Counted from the stretch's first letter, positions 23,954 to 36,572 are shown. The stretch is DNA of 64,000 bases from Agroathelia rolfsii (GCA_018343915.1 JABRWF010000003.1:1054001-1118000); one strand, 5' to 3'. Program-made: numbers and translations. The notes: generated from the sequence alone by a model not told the origin.

Positions 23954-25662
23954 TATGTTCATTCTCTACTCGTATTGCTCTGATTTTGTGAATGCCAAAT
24001 TTATATTTATTGGGGATTATACCTACGCAATCCATCCAGTGCCTTCTTAATCGTGCCAGTCAGGGTGCCTACAAGACTGATATAGCTCCTAACAAGAATG
24101 CAGTGTAATGATAATTATTTAGTGGACAGCCTTTTGATGCCATACGCATACGGGATATACTAAGTGAGATGTATCACTTTGCGAAGTTGTGTACTACTAG
24201 CCTAAGCAAAGTTCAGCAAATATTGGAATACAAGTATATCGGAAGTGCAGGCATAATGATAAGGTGGTCAAGAATGTACCGACTGTTATCTGCTATGTTG
24301 GCCGACCATGTGCTTGTTTCCATCATTTCTGGCTCTTAAGCAGAAAGGGCCTGGTTTGTTTGCCGTGGGTGATTCAGTGCCATGATCCGTTGCAACGCTT
24401 ATGCGCTGTACGGTCTGGTGCCACATGGAGGACGGGCCGACCTTCGGGTCAATAAAGCCATAGGCAAATGCAAATACGATCCGGATTAGTTGTTTAGATA
24501 GGAAGCTTGTGCAAGAAAAGAGAAGGAGAAGCGAGCAAAGCTGTAGCCCATCATGACGATTGCGAAAAGTAAAGCTAGACAGTCTATTGTTGACTATGAT
24601 GTACTCTGTTAGTGTTTTGCACCAGCATCTTGCCTATCACGCGTGTCCTCAGGTCCGAGTTGACTGCATCGGTTGTTCCTTCTAAGCCATGTGGTAATTA
24701 GGAAGACGAGGGGACGAAATTAGACCATGGACTTGAAGCGGTGTTGGCGGAGTGCAATTGGTGCCAGTGCATCCGCGTGTCACGGTGTCTATGCATCTTG
24801 CTCACCATCGACGACCTCGATGGTGAGTCCGAGTCCGACAACATCGCAAACAATTTTTCCGCCTGTGGGCTCTGGCTATCTAGCCATTTCCCACTCTTCT
24901 CCTCTATTGATAGCATTCTGGTGTCTCTGTTCTCCTGTCCTCGGAACTTGTATGTCATCGTGGCATCGCGCCTCTTACCAATAAACACACTGGCAGTTGA
25001 CCTTCCATTCTAAAAACCATTCTGTCGCTGCTGGCTCTATCAACATTTCTGCGAGGCTCATAGCAGAAATGGATATCTGTGCTCTATGCTGATCCCCACC
25101 TTGTGGAATATACCTATACTTATCTACGTTTGCTTGCCATCATTCTGATCCGTTCTTTCAACCGCATCCGTCGCTCCCTCATCTATCATGTATTTTTATA
25201 CATGATATACATCTGTAAAAAAAATCCCCTTCCTACAGGCGATCAGTAAATAACCGGCATCATGACGATTATATGCTAATGGCATCCTCGTGCTCCCTTC
25301 CTCTTTCACGGTTTCACACCCGAGCTGAACCCGCTTTATACTTTTACCAATGTTTCCGCTCGAACCTGAGCGCGTGGCTACTGGAATGCATTAGCCTTAT
25401 CAGCTCTTATACACATACGCACACACAAGATATGATTACCAGTCTATGTGAATTCGTATGTAATGGTATGTCTTCGCGTTAATAGACTATTTCTGCTGCT
25501 GCTCCTAGGACTCATAAAAAGGGGCATCTCCTGCTTGCCCACATAATACCCATTCTTCCACCAGCAAATCTCTGTCTGTATAATCTCTACTCCATTACTG
25601 CCTAGGCCTACCAGTTAGGCAAGCCTACTTGCGGTGATCAAGAGACAACCATCAATATAGAG
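23954..25662. other. Intergenic 1.7 kb; promoter side of the sedolisin gene
   Basis: No credible gene. Overlapping open frames on both strands at 24.7-25.0 kb share no coding signal. A TATA-like CATAAAAAGG lies near 25514, about 150 bases before the sedolisin ATG. Confidence 0.4.
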
Positions 25663-28096
25663 ATGTTCAAGACAATTACCGCCTTCTCCATCCTCATCGG
25701 TGGCGCTCTTGCCTCATCCCACACCTATGTCGTCCACGAACGACGCGGCACCCCACCCCTTGCTTGGTCTTCCTCCATGCGCGCTAATACTTCATCCATC
25801 GTCCCTCTTCGGATCGGCCTTACACAATCAAACCTAGACCGCATGGAAGAGCTCCTGATGGATGTCTCGCACCCTTCTTCGTCGAATTACGGCAAGCACT
25901 GGACTCCAGAACAGGTCGCAATGACATTTGCGCCAAGTACGGAGACAATCCAGGCTGTCGGCGCATGGTTAGAGGAGTCTGGTATAGATAGACAGAGGAT
26001 TCGGTTAAGTGCGGGGAGAAACTGGATGGACGTGAAGGATGCGACGCTCAAAGAGATTGAGGATCTATTCAAGGCCGAGTATCACGTATTCATTCATGAG
26101 CGCACGGGGGAGAAGCATATCTGTGAGTTTAATAAATAAATGCACATTCCAACAAACGACCACTCGTTGGGTGAAGCATTCAAGCTTACGGATTATCCTT
26201 GACATCGACTAGCCTGCCAATCTTACTCTGTCCCACAACATCTGCAAAGGCACATTGAAGTTATCACTCCTTCAACATCCTTCAATATGCGCCGCACAGC
26301 ACCCAAACCTCCTGTTGTGCGTGAACGTCAACGTTCAATCGACACTCCCACTCCTGGCGCCAATCGTAAACTCGGCCAGCCAGGATTAAACTCACCCAAA
26401 TCGGGCGGCACACTCGATGACTCGACCGTATCCTCGGTCGTCGGTAATCTGGCTAACTGCTCCAACGCAATTACACTCGATTGTCTGCGCGCGTTGTACG
26501 ATTTTGAGTACGACCCAGTTGTTCCAGAAAAAAACTCGTATGGTATCGTGGAATATACGCCCCAGGCGTATGTACCGAGCGATCTGGATATCTTTTTCAA
26601 GAAGTTTGAGTATGTGTCTTTATTTTTATATCTTCGTTTTTATATATGCTGAGATGCTTTTGGTCATTTTTAACAGCCCCAGCTTGGTCGGTAGCAGGCC
26701 TAACCTCGTCTCAATTGACGGTGGTGTTGTTCAGCAAGTAAACAAAAGCTTTGACTACAATGGCGAGAGCAACCTCGATCTTCAATATGCTATGGGCCTC
26801 GTCGCACCTACAAATATCACACTTTTGTAAACAGGCGATCTGATTGAAGGTGAGTGCATATCTATGATACTTATCCTTCATGTACAATACTCACAGATTT
26901 CCTTCACACAGGTGCATCCTTCAACAATCTTCTCGATGCACTCGACGGGAGCTACTGCACCTACCTTGGCGGTGATGACCCAACGCAAGATGGAATCTAC
27001 CCCGATCCCTCTGGCGGTGGCTACGAAGGCCCCGAGAACTGTGGTACCGTCAAACCACCTTATGTAATCTCGACGTCATACGCATCAGACGAGGCCGACG
27101 CGACCCCGTTCTATGATACCAGACAGTGTAATGAATATGCCAAGCTTGGGTTGATGGGTGAGTCCTTTTTTCTACTCTCAGAAGATATCCAGATTTATCT
27201 TTCTTTATGATTGTGAAAAGGCACAACGTTCTTGTTTAGCTCAGGCGATGAGGGTGTGGCTGGTAATTCTGAGAATTGCCTGACGCCTTCTGGTGTGTGA
27301 ATTTTCGTTACTTGAGCCATCTCGGAAAGAATCTGAGTAAATATACGCCCATAACAGGTCAACAAGTCCCCAATGGCACCCTGTTCAATCCCCTCTTCCC
27401 AGCCTCGTGTCCATACGTCACCGCCGTAGGCGCTACACAGGTATCGCCCGGACGTACTGTATATGAACCTGAATCCGCCTGCGAGGAGATTATCTACTCT
27501 GGAGGAGGTGAGGATAATGACCTCATATCTTTTCCTATTTAAAGAGACTCACTCCTACAAAAAAAAATAGGCTTCTCTAACGTTTTCTCTCGTCCGTCCT
27601 ACCAATCCTCCGCCGTCTCCTCTTACCTCAAGAACCATTTCCCGTCCTATATCGCCGGGAAATTCAACAACACTGGCACGCGCGGCTTCCCTGACATTGC
27701 AGCAAACGGAGCCAACTACGTCGTCGCCGTCGACGGCACGTTCGAGCTCGTGTACGGAACATCGTGCTCGAGCCCCGTTGTGGGTTCCATGATTACGTCC
27801 ATCAACGATGCGCGGATTGCGGCGGGCAAGGCTCCCGTGGGCTTCATCAACCCAGTTTTATATGAGAACCCACAAGCGTTTAATGATATCACGAACGGGA
27901 CCAATCCTGGATGTGGTACAGTCGGGTTTACGGCTGTGGAAGGCTGGGATCCGGTGTAAGTACTTGCTGATTACTTCCTTCGGTCTTTCAAAGCATTGCT
28001 GGATTATTTTTACTTATTTCTTTTCATCTAAACAGGACTGGCCTTGGAACGCCCAACTTTGCAAAGCTGCTGGCTGTTTGGCTTGCTTTACCGTGA
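25663..28096 (+). pseudogene. Sedolisin / tripeptidyl-peptidase-like protease (S53), interrupted by an in-frame TAA
   Basis: Secreted acid serine-carboxyl protease. Signal peptide MFKTITAFSILIGGALASS. The pro-domain follows (NYGKHWTPEQVAMTFAPS), then the catalytic domain with the Glu/Asp pair in NGESNLDLQYAMGLV, the oxyanion Asp in FSSGDEGVAG, and the nucleophile in YGTSCSSPVVGSM, ending TGLGTPNFAKLLAVW. Seven or so introns all have proper sites. The one defect is at 26828-26830: the frame reads ITLL, TAA, TGDLIEGASFNNLLDALDG, where family members have a Gln codon (...YQTGDLVEGASFNN). No intron can remove it; the only GT-AG bracketing it would be 8 nt. Everything after the stop keeps frame and catalytic residues, so the loss is recent, or it is a base error or readthrough. 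If intact it would be near 560-600 aa. Confidence 0.85.
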
Positions 28097-29051
28097 TACT
28101 TATCTTCTTCCTACTTTTCTTGTATAAATAGAACGTGCTTCCCCTTTTGTTTTGTTTTCATAAAGAAAATGATAATATATGTAGCAATGCTTTACAACAG
28201 CCGACAATATAGATACAAGCGACGATAGGGTATCTTGTTTCTCTGATTTGGTGCTAGATGCAAAAACCCGACATAGCATTAACACGCATTGAAATAGGAT
28301 ACATGAACTCAGGGCTTAAGGCGAGGTAACGTGATTAGGGGAAGCGAACTTGAAGGAGGGGATCTAAAAGACAGTTAAGTAACCATGAAAATGAAAATCT
28401 GGTCTGCGGGTGACTAGTGCCAATTTGAAGTAAAAGATGCGTGTAGCAAAGCCAATACACATGCCACCGCCAGTGTGTGTCGGCTGCAGTTCTAGCGTCA
28501 GTGTGGATTCAAGTTGACCTTGTGCCTCCGAGATTTCTGCTTTTGGTACCTTGATTTCTCATTAACGTTGAAACATCGCTTGCTACTGTCACCATGCATC
28601 ATCTTTCTATGATTTCGTGGTTTGTATAACGTGGCAATCTGATCTAAATGAATTATGATGCCAGCACTTTCGGGCCTTCATATCACTTACCCGTGATTCA
28701 TGATATTTCAGTGGGTTAGAAAAGCTAGCCGCCGATTATTTTCCAGCCGGCGGTCCATCCTCAGGCTTTAAGATTCAAGATTCAAGCCTCGAACTCTGTA
28801 AGAGGCGGCACTGGCAGCGGCCCGGCGGAGTAACTCAGTGTCCTAATGATCACTTTGCCATAAGGAATGATTCCCAGTGATGAATTATCTAGTCATGCAC
28901 AAATCTTATAGGTTCTCAGCGATGCTTCCTCTTATACATGGGACGCGTAACTTGGTCATTTACCGGCGGAATACGTGTTGGCATCGCCTTATAAAGTCAT
29001 GGAGCGGTTGGTCCTAGAACTAGAATATCCATTTCAAACCTACAAAACACC
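28097..29051. other. Intergenic with the pectinesterase promoter
   Basis: About 950 bases with no open frame worth calling. A clear TATA box is at 28990-28995. Confidence 0.4.
28990..28995 (+). promoter_or_regulatory. TATA box of the pectinesterase gene
   Basis: TATAAA about 60 bases upstream of the ATG at 29052, a normal distance for a strongly regulated fungal extracellular enzyme gene. Confidence 0.5.
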
Positions 29052-30554
29052 ATGAATGCTTTGCGGTCTATCGCATTTCTCGCCTTGTTGAAGCTTGCAA
29101 CCGCGGCCTCACGGACTTCTCCCCCGTCCGGATCGTACGTGGTGAAGTCTGATGCCTCATCGGGCGAGTACAGCACTGTTTCTGCAGCTGTTGCGGCGTT
29201 GCCCTCGGATGACACTCATCAATATATCTTCATCTACCCTGGAGTGTATAGCGAGCAGGTGTATATTTCGCGTTCAGGTCCAACAACTGTAGGTTTTCAG
29301 CCAACCATTCATCATTAGTGAATCAGAGCTTAATCCTAATCTTATTTCAAGATCTATGGCTATACCACCAACACCGCCGACTACGTAAATAATGTTGTCA
29401 ATATTACCCACAGCTTGAATTCCAGTGCAGCGGGCTCTGATGATGCAAGCGGCACACTTCGCAATCATAACTCTCACCTTTCGTTGTACAACATTAATAT
29501 TCTGAACACTTACGGCACTTCTACGGCTTGTGAGGCACAAGCTATTGCATACAGCTCACAGTCCAACTACTCTGGCGCATATGGCGTTGGATTGTATGTT
29601 TATTTAATTGTATTGAAATGCGCGCTAATTATTAACTCGTCTGTTCAGCTATGGCTGTCAGGTAAGATCTTTTATATTGCTAGGGTATAGAACTTCCGGC
29701 TCATTCAATCCAGGATACTATCTATGCCAACGAGGGCCAGCAAGTCTATCTTAAATCCTATATCGAGGTTTTTATCTTTGCTACACCCAATTTGACATTT
29801 AATCTAAATGTTCCCATAGGGTGCTGTTGACTTCATCTTTGGATCGCGAGGTAAAGCACAACTTGTTATATGTGGACCTTACGTTAACGAACTTGCAATA
29901 GCTATGGCTTATTTCGAGGGCAACACTATCGCCGTGAGAGGCTCTGGCTGCATTACCGCATCCGGTCGCTCATCGAATGACAATGGGAGCTGTGAGTATC
30001 ATAAATCTCTTTTGTAATCGGGATACTCACAGGTATGTATCCGACCCTAGACGTGTTCAACTACAATACAATTGTTGAGGCTCCCAATACAATCTCCTCA
30101 CCAGTTGGTAACTACTACCTTGGGCGCCCCTGGAGAGGTACGTTTACACAGATGCACTCCGATACCATCTGTGTATACATTTTGACGCTAACGGTGTCTA
30201 AATTGAACGAACTTAAGATTATGCCAAGTGAGTCTTGAAATTATCCTGATGCGATTGCATTTCGATTGACTAGTGTCATAATCTCCACATAACAGGGTCA
30301 TCTTCAAAAATACTGAAATCGTCCCGCAAATCAATAAGGCGGTTTGGTCCGAATGGAGCTCATCCGACCCCGATACTGATTATGTCTTTTACGGAGACTA
30401 CAACACGACGGGTCCTGGCACCTCTGGCCTTGACCGCCCAAGCTTCGCGACCGAACTTACTGAGTCTCAGGCGGCTGAGTACACTATCAACACCGCCCTC
30501 GGAAGTGGCTGGTCTTCATGGGTTGATTCTTCTTATCTAATCAATGATGCCTAA
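29052..30554 (+). CDS. Pectin methylesterase (carbohydrate esterase family 8), secreted
   Basis: Removes methyl esters from plant pectin outside the cell. Signal peptide MNALRSIAFLALLKLATAAS. After splicing the family motifs are complete: GEYSTVSAAVAALP, YIFIYPGVYSEQVYI, FYGCQDTIYANEGQ (with the QDT Asp), EGAVDFIFGSR (second catalytic Asp), and YYLGRPWR-DYAKVIFKNTE (active-site Arg). It ends SGWSSWVDSSYLINDA. Several exons are tiny: 29649-29661 is 13 nt (encoding the YGCQ part) and 30218-30227 is 10 nt (D-Y-A-K). Each has clean AG and GT borders and is needed to restore the motif. It lies 0.95 kb behind the sedolisin on the same strand; both are secreted hydrolases. Confidence 0.92.
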
Positions 30555-31315
30555 GCGAATAGGTTTTCTGTCTTGGCTGTAAAATGGCCTCTTTCGTTTG
30601 TTGGGCAAGTAAAAATAGTGATTTTGGAAATAAAATGTGTTGTCCACTATGTTTACTCAGTGTGACGTCCGACCAGGGATGTCACAAGAGATGAATCACA
30701 CGAGATGGAGGACTGGTATAAAGTGTCGATTGCCTGTCTTACTTGACTACATACATGGTCCGTATTTATACCTATGGTAAAATAAAGTCACAAGCATGCA
30801 GATGTAAAAAAATTAACCGAAGAATGTAAACATATTCCTTGTGGAATTGAAACCTGCTAATACCAAGAAATTGAAGAAATAAGAAATATTGAAAACGACG
30901 TGACAGGCGTCATATCACCAAACCGGTCAGCCCCATTCCGAAGGGTCTCGATCCGTTACACTCAGCTACCACCAGTTAAAGTCGAGATGCGCTAAAATAA
31001 TGATATTGCTTTTTGGGCTGGCATCTCAGAGAATTCGCGCAATGATCACGAGATTCCTGAGGCGTTGGATGTTAAAATTGACCAACTCAATATGAGTTCC
31101 TGTCTAAAAATCTCTCAAGTATCTTGAGTATCGCAAACAGCCCGGGGCCATTTTAGCGTATCTGAATGCGATCGCGGAATGCCTACAACCTGTTTGAAAT
31201 TTTGAAAGATATTTTGAAACTTTAGTATACTAGTACATGTCATTAGGCATCACAGATACAGGATGCTTGCAATGTGGAAGTAATACCATACAGGCGATTA
31301 AGGCCTAAGATAGCG
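30555..31315. other. Convergent spacer
   Basis: About 760 bases between the pectinesterase and the DUF3445 gene ends. No gene seen. Confidence 0.4.
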
Positions 31316-32768
31316 CTACTGATTATAGAAAGAGACCCATTTCTCCTTCCAACCCGGATAAAACGGCTCCTCAGTCAAAGTCGAAACCTCCCACCCTTTG
31401 GGCACCAATCCATTATCTTCCTGCTCTTGCGCCCACTCTTCAAGTGCCGGGAGTACCTTATGCTCTACATGCCAGGTACCTTTGTATTCCATAATCGATT
31501 TGCTTCCCTCCTTCAGGACCTTCAGTACGAGTTTTGGAATAAAAGGCTCCTCGCGGAACTGCTTAAACGGTGTGAAAAGTGCCTTGTAATTGAATACAAT
31601 CGCGTGCGACAGAGGTAAGCGGCGCAGAGTTTGCCAGTCGACGCGCAAGGAAATATCATCGAGCGTCAGATCTGGATCCTGCTTGTTACGCAGCTCAAAA
31701 TGTGGATCCGTAGGTTGTACAAAGAGTGGATTTCCAATCTCGAGGCCCCAGGAGCCCCGCTGGATAGGCTTATCTACGGGCATTTTGGAGAAGTATCTGT
31801 GTAGATAGTAATGGTCACCGGTCAGTTTCTTTGTTCCATTTCGAACTAGGGACTTCCAAAGGACCAATATACGATAACCAGACTCACCGATCCATTGAGA
31901 ATTGCATCTTCTCTTTATAGTCCGGAATGGGGCCATGAATCTGGTGCAAGGGTTTGCCAATCTTAGTGGCAACGCTCCAACCTATAATCATGATCATTTC
32001 AGCATACTCTGGTATTAACCTTTCTACTATACTTGGCTGACCTAGCGCTGAGCATGCTACCCCGGCTTTGAGAGAATATAACTCTGTCTTTTCGTCGGGT
32101 AACGTGATCAAGAAATCTTCTGGCACGTTTTCCAAGAGCCAGATCAACGGTCCCTTGCCCTCACCACCTACAATCTTGCCTATACGTACATCGGCTTGCG
32201 TACCAAGGATGTGGTTGTTGACAATTCCCGTGCGTGCGTTGAAGTTAAACTGATTCGGGTATCGTGCACAGACATACTGGATAGTCATCTCCATAATCTC
32301 ACGGCAGGCGCGCTCGACATCATATCCCGGTAATACATCAAGTACACGCTTTCCATGTTTAGCATATAGAGCCTTGCGTTGCTCAATCCGGGAGCGGTAG
32401 GTCGACTCTAGTTCTATCCACCAGTCATTTTCGAGCTTATGGAGGGCTATATGCAAGTATTCAGTTTAACATCCTTATTTGGCTTTTCTGAGTATTAATT
32501 GCACAAAATACGAACACATCGTTTGGTGATACGCCCATCTGAAAGGACGGTACGGCCTTGGTTTGGCTTTGTCAACATCAAAGTCGGGTAGCGGGGTCGG
32601 TGGTGGAGAGCCCGTAAGTTTGAAGTAATCGGGCGGACCACGGGCGGGGAGTAGCCTCAATAGAGCACCATGGTAGTAGGCCACTAGGACCAAGAGAACG
32701 CTAGCAATGAAAACGTAGAATTGAATGTTGTCTGCATCTGTCATGGCCATGGATGGTAGTAATGCCAT
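31316..32768 (-). CDS. DUF3445 protein (heme-dependent oxidative N-demethylase-like), membrane-anchored
   Basis: Exons 32768-32516, 32446-31888 and 31796-31316 give 430 aa. A hydrophobic anchor (IQFYVFIASVLLVLVAYY) is followed by the DUF3445 core: YRPFRWAYHQTMSLHKLEND-WW, then YPNQFNFNA, WLLENVPEDFLITL, VACSALGQPS, RGSWGLEI, and the typical LRVDWQTLRRLPLSHAIVFN. Known members are heme proteins that oxidatively N-demethylate small amines; some fungal homologues are labelled alpha-1,2-mannosyltransferase without support. The N-terminal anchor suggests an ER or other membrane location. An ATG at 32837 would lengthen the N-terminus by 23 residues; I preferred 32768 as closer to the anchor. Confidence 0.78.
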
Positions 32769-33202
32769 GGTGGGAAGAGTAGAGTTAGAGAGCAAGAGTG
32801 AGGTCGGGTAAGTGCAGATAACTCCACGACTATTCATTCATTCGCTTGGAATATAGAGAGAAGGCGGATTGCATTTGTTATCGCCTCGTGGCAAAGGATA
32901 GAAGTACGAAGCTATCCTACTCTGGAAATGCTGGAAGGAGTCATCATATACTTGGTACGTCTTATCGGTTATTCCAGGCCTGAGAGATGTCATTTGATTA
33001 TGTCAAAGGGTTCCTAGAGTGCATGACTTGGTCTCGTGACGCCGCGATCTCACACTCTTATCATCAAATTCGCGCGGGCGGAATTTGAAAAATTGTTTTT
33101 TTTTTTTCATTGGTGGCTTTCACGGGGAGGTAGTACAGGTATATGAAGCTTACAGTGAGTACATAACCCAATGTGTTAGTGGTCCCCCAACAAGACCCTT
33201 GT

Positions 33203-34739
33203 TTAGAGTTTTGCTTGTGGATCTGCCAATATTTGAGCATTTGCCCGCCGCAGATTTTGAGCAGCCACGAGAACCAAATCATCGACACTAAAAAAAGTGA
33301 GGTAAGTAACATGTTTAGCGTACTTGAGAATCAATTACATACATCTGCTTCGCTGACTTAATATCGTTTACCGAACCAGCTACTTTACCCATCATCCCTA
33401 AAACATTTGGAGATTAGATTGCAGCGTGTCATGAACATGGATAACAAGATAGCGTACACATTCTTCCTGGAAGGAACTTCTCTGGGTGTTTTGCAAGTTC
33501 TTCATCATGAGGAATTTTTCCTTGAGCAACAAGCTCTTCGATCTCTCGTTGTCTCTTGTCAACCCTAAAGACATCACACGTCAGCCTCGTGTAATGTAGG
33601 GTAAAGAGAAGCTTATCAACAAACCATTCGGCAACGTAGGGCGTCTTTCTTACGCTCATTGGGCGTCCAGAATACAAGTTCGTGCGAACGACATCATCAT
33701 ATCCCGCAGTAACAATGTATTGTTTATGTGTCTTGGGTGCGGCTGCCTCTTCCGAAGCTACGAAGCGTGTGCCAACCCAAACAGCTGATGCACCATACCT
33801 GAAGACATCGGTGTGGCCATGTCATTATATGCGTGCCAAATCAAATACCAGTGGTAGTTTACTCACGAAAGCGCAACAGCGAGACCCCTGCCGTCGGCGA
33901 TACCGCCTGCAGCAACGACGATAATAGGCTCTCCCGTCAGGGGGCTCTTGGCGTTTTTACATAGATCTACCACGGCGGGGATGAGGATGGAGAATGGTGT
34001 ATCACCAGTGTGTCCACCGCCTTCGCCTCCCTGTGCACCAATGATGTCAACGCCTTGGGCCAGGGCCTTTTTGACGTGCTGTTTCAGGCAGGTTAAGCTG
34101 GAAGAAAGATAGGAAATAAATGAATAAACTTGCTTTGGGATGGCCAACCATGCTAAGGGGATCATATGAGACGAACATATAAGCTACAGTACGTAAAGGC
34201 TGGCTTACTTCATCACCAGGATTCCTGCAGCATGTAGTTTGTCAACCATTTCCTTTGGTGGAACCTAGTTGCAAACCTTAGTCATAGTATTAATTCGGGA
34301 CAAAAGTATACCTACTCCAACAGCGCAGATGAATAACGGGACTTTGTTCTTGATTAAGATATCTGTTAATATAGGTAATTGACCTTTGGTATAGTCATAC
34401 TGTTTGAACCATAAGTGAGCACCCTCTAACACAGACGTAGTAGCAAGCATTGCTACGCACATTTGTCTTCCTTGCATTTCCCCCAATCTGAGGGATCAAT
34501 AAGTCGACACCAAACGGCGCGTTCTTGTCCTCGAGGTAACTCTTCAGCTCGTCAATGTTCTTCTGCAGTATCTTTGGCGACATATTCAAGCCTCCAATAG
34601 ACCCAATCCCACCCGCATTTGACACTGCCGCTGCTAATCTAGGTCCTGCGGCGACATTCATGCCTGCCAACATGACAGGATGGTTAACGTTGAAGAGCTT
34701 TGTGAGCGATGTAGAAATCAAGGATGGTGAGGCAGGCAT
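33203..34739 (-). CDS. Nitronate monooxygenase (2-nitropropane dioxygenase family)
   Basis: FMN enzyme that oxidises alkyl nitronates to carbonyl compounds and nitrite. Starts MPASPSLISTSLTKLF at 34739. Visible motifs: HPVMLAGMNVAAGPRLAAAV, SNAGGIGSIGGLNMSP, FGVDLLIPQIGGNARKTN, then KNKVPLFICAVGV, GVDIIGAQGGEGGGHTGD (FMN phosphate loop), IIVVAAGGIADGRGLAVAL and WVGTRFVASEEA. The short C-terminal exons read VAGSVNDIKSAKQ and IVDDLVLVAAQNLRRANAQ, ending at TAA 33205-33203. There are about eight exons. All motifs are intact. Confidence 0.9.
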
Positions 34740-34753
34740 GACTTGGACTGGCG

Positions 34754-35000
34754 CTATGTTAGTTCGATGGAAATGGTGTATATGGAGGCCTTATTCGTAG
34801 TAGGGAAAGGTTTGTGCGCCCGTTGGCAATCATCAGGTGTTGCAGCGGCATCCAGGATATAACCATCTCGGACTCGGGCATCATAGTTGAGCGCCCGCGA
34901 GCTGCCCTCGGTCACGTCCGTCGTCCACCGCGCCGGCCGATCGGCGCCTTCAGCTTCCGAATCCGAGACCAGCGGCCGCTGTTCGGAGTCCTTCAAGCTT
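34754..35000 (-). CDS. Possible small gene or exon, unidentified
   Basis: A minus-strand frame with strongly GC-rich third positions reads KDSEQRPLVSDSEAEGADR, then RWTTDVTEGSSRALNYDARV and RDGYILDAAAT, to a stop at 34754. It starts after an AAG acceptor near 35000, and upstream exons were not resolved. It ends 15 bases from the nitronate monooxygenase start, so it could also be part of a longer transcript. No family recognised. Confidence 0.3.
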
Positions 35001-35468
35001 CAACTCTGCTTCGACTGCATCAGCGTCGTTCTGAACTTATCGATGATAATATCATCGTCATCTTATTTCGATATTCGTCTAGTCAGAAAATCCCTGCGAC
35101 ACAAACCTCGACAGCATCTGAGGCTGACAGAAGAAAGATCGACACTCGTAATTGTCAAGTAATATTTCTTTTATACCTCAGGAAAGGAGCTTCCAGAGGC
35201 AACGACACTCTTTGATTTACTGACTCAGATAGCCGAATCCTGAGGCCTGAGCCTTGGACTCTCTTTTATTTCTTACGCTGGAAATCACACCATGGTCAGC
35301 ACTGCACCATTCGCTATATGGAATCACAGCAAATCCAACTGGTGATATTTCAACGTTGGGTCGCGGTCAAGTCTTCTATGGACAATAACAATACTTTGCT
35401 ACAGCTAATGATACAAGAGCCTCGAGAAAGAAAAATACCGGATCTAAAACGGCATGCTATCATGATAT

Positions 35469-35877
35469 CTAGTTTCCTTCGAGTTGCCGTCTAATGGTCG
35501 GGTATGCCGCATAACAGGCGACATTAACAGCATCATCCTCGTCATTCTTTGTTTCAGTCGCTATCAGCTGTCCGTCGACTAAGAGTAGGGGAAAATTATC
35601 TTCGATTTCCTCAGGAACAGCGAACAGAACTTACATCTGACTGTAGCTTTCCACGCTCTGTTGGTTGTACCCTGGACTCTGATTTCTTTCACATCAATAT
35701 CGAGTGCATCGTCCGGAAGGTAATCATGGCCGTCCACAAGATCTTTCAACCTGGCCTCCCAGTCTATCGAAGCAGTATATCCATAAGCGCTGATCAAGAT
35801 GTGTATGGGTTAAGTTCTTGACTTGCCTGGGACCGGTGGAGGGATCCTCAGGTTTCTGTTACGTACTGGAGCACTCA
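35469..35877 (-). CDS. Small dsRBD-like protein, family member 1
   Basis: Two clear exons, 35789-35635 and 35578-35469: YGYTASIDWEARLKDLVDG, then AWKATVR-F (codon split by a phase-1 intron), DGQLIATETKNDEDDAV and NVACYAAYPTIRRQLEGN, then TAG. A possible first exon begins at ATG 35877 (MSAPVRNRNLRIPPP), but it would require a 33-nt intron, so the 5' end is unsure. The layout (helix, loop, W-x-A-x-V strand, hydrophobic strand, then an Ala-rich helix) resembles a double-stranded-RNA-binding domain. It shares the intron position with the genes at 36956 and 40650. Confidence 0.5.
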
Positions 35878-36395
35878 TAATTGCTCGAATAGAATAAATG
35901 CTTGGGGCTGGATAGAAGTTTGGCTGTTCTGTAGGTGTAGAGATTTACGGCTCCTCACTTCGTCGCTTTATACTCCTTTTAAAATCCTGTGGCGAGTCTG
36001 TACAGTTGAATTGTACTTCATTTTCATCATATGGAACATGGGGTTCACCGGGATATGCAACTCGCCATAGAGGGCTCTAACTCATTGGAATGGACATTCA
36101 CCCGTATGTGATTTTAGCGCACCGGAAAGTCCATCCCAACCGTATCGCCCATATATAAGTATTACCAAGAGCTGGCACAGGACCCTGTATAAGTAATGAG
36201 TACTAATGTGTACTGAGCTACTTGAAGCATACTTCGGATTAAAATACTCTTTATATGTGTTAATTCATGTATAATACTTCTGACCGTGATTTACCAATTC
36301 CTAGACTTATTTCGACAGGATATTAATTTGTATGTATAGAGTTCCATCTATGGCTCCAGCTGCGTAAGCAGGAAATGATTTTTAATCGCCCCTAG

Positions 36396-36572
36396 TCAAA
36401 CAATTACTTTACAGGATGTATCATGCGATTTTTCCATGAGGACCACAGCTGATGGCCAAACATCTTCATTGATATCAAAGACACGATAGGGTACGATACA
36501 TCCTGCATTGCTATCATATCCTAAAACCAACTGGGATCGTCTATCATCAATTATCCACATTTAGATTCAAGC
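36396..36572 (-). other. Coding-like open stretch
   Basis: The minus strand reads LVLGYDSNAGCIVPYRVF, then DINEDVWPSAVVLMEKS before TGA at 36398-36396. Just upstream (about 36600-36710) another stretch, LPYVCLPAST, is bordered by splice-like sites. It may be a small spliced gene; I could not complete it. Confidence 0.22.

Noticed and set aside
24698..25013. Overlapping open frames on both strands
   Set aside because: No motif, no splice partners, no coding bias.
26820..26834. An 8-nt intron (GTAAACAG) removing the sedolisin stop
   Set aside because: Far below any workable intron length, and the join shifts the frame.
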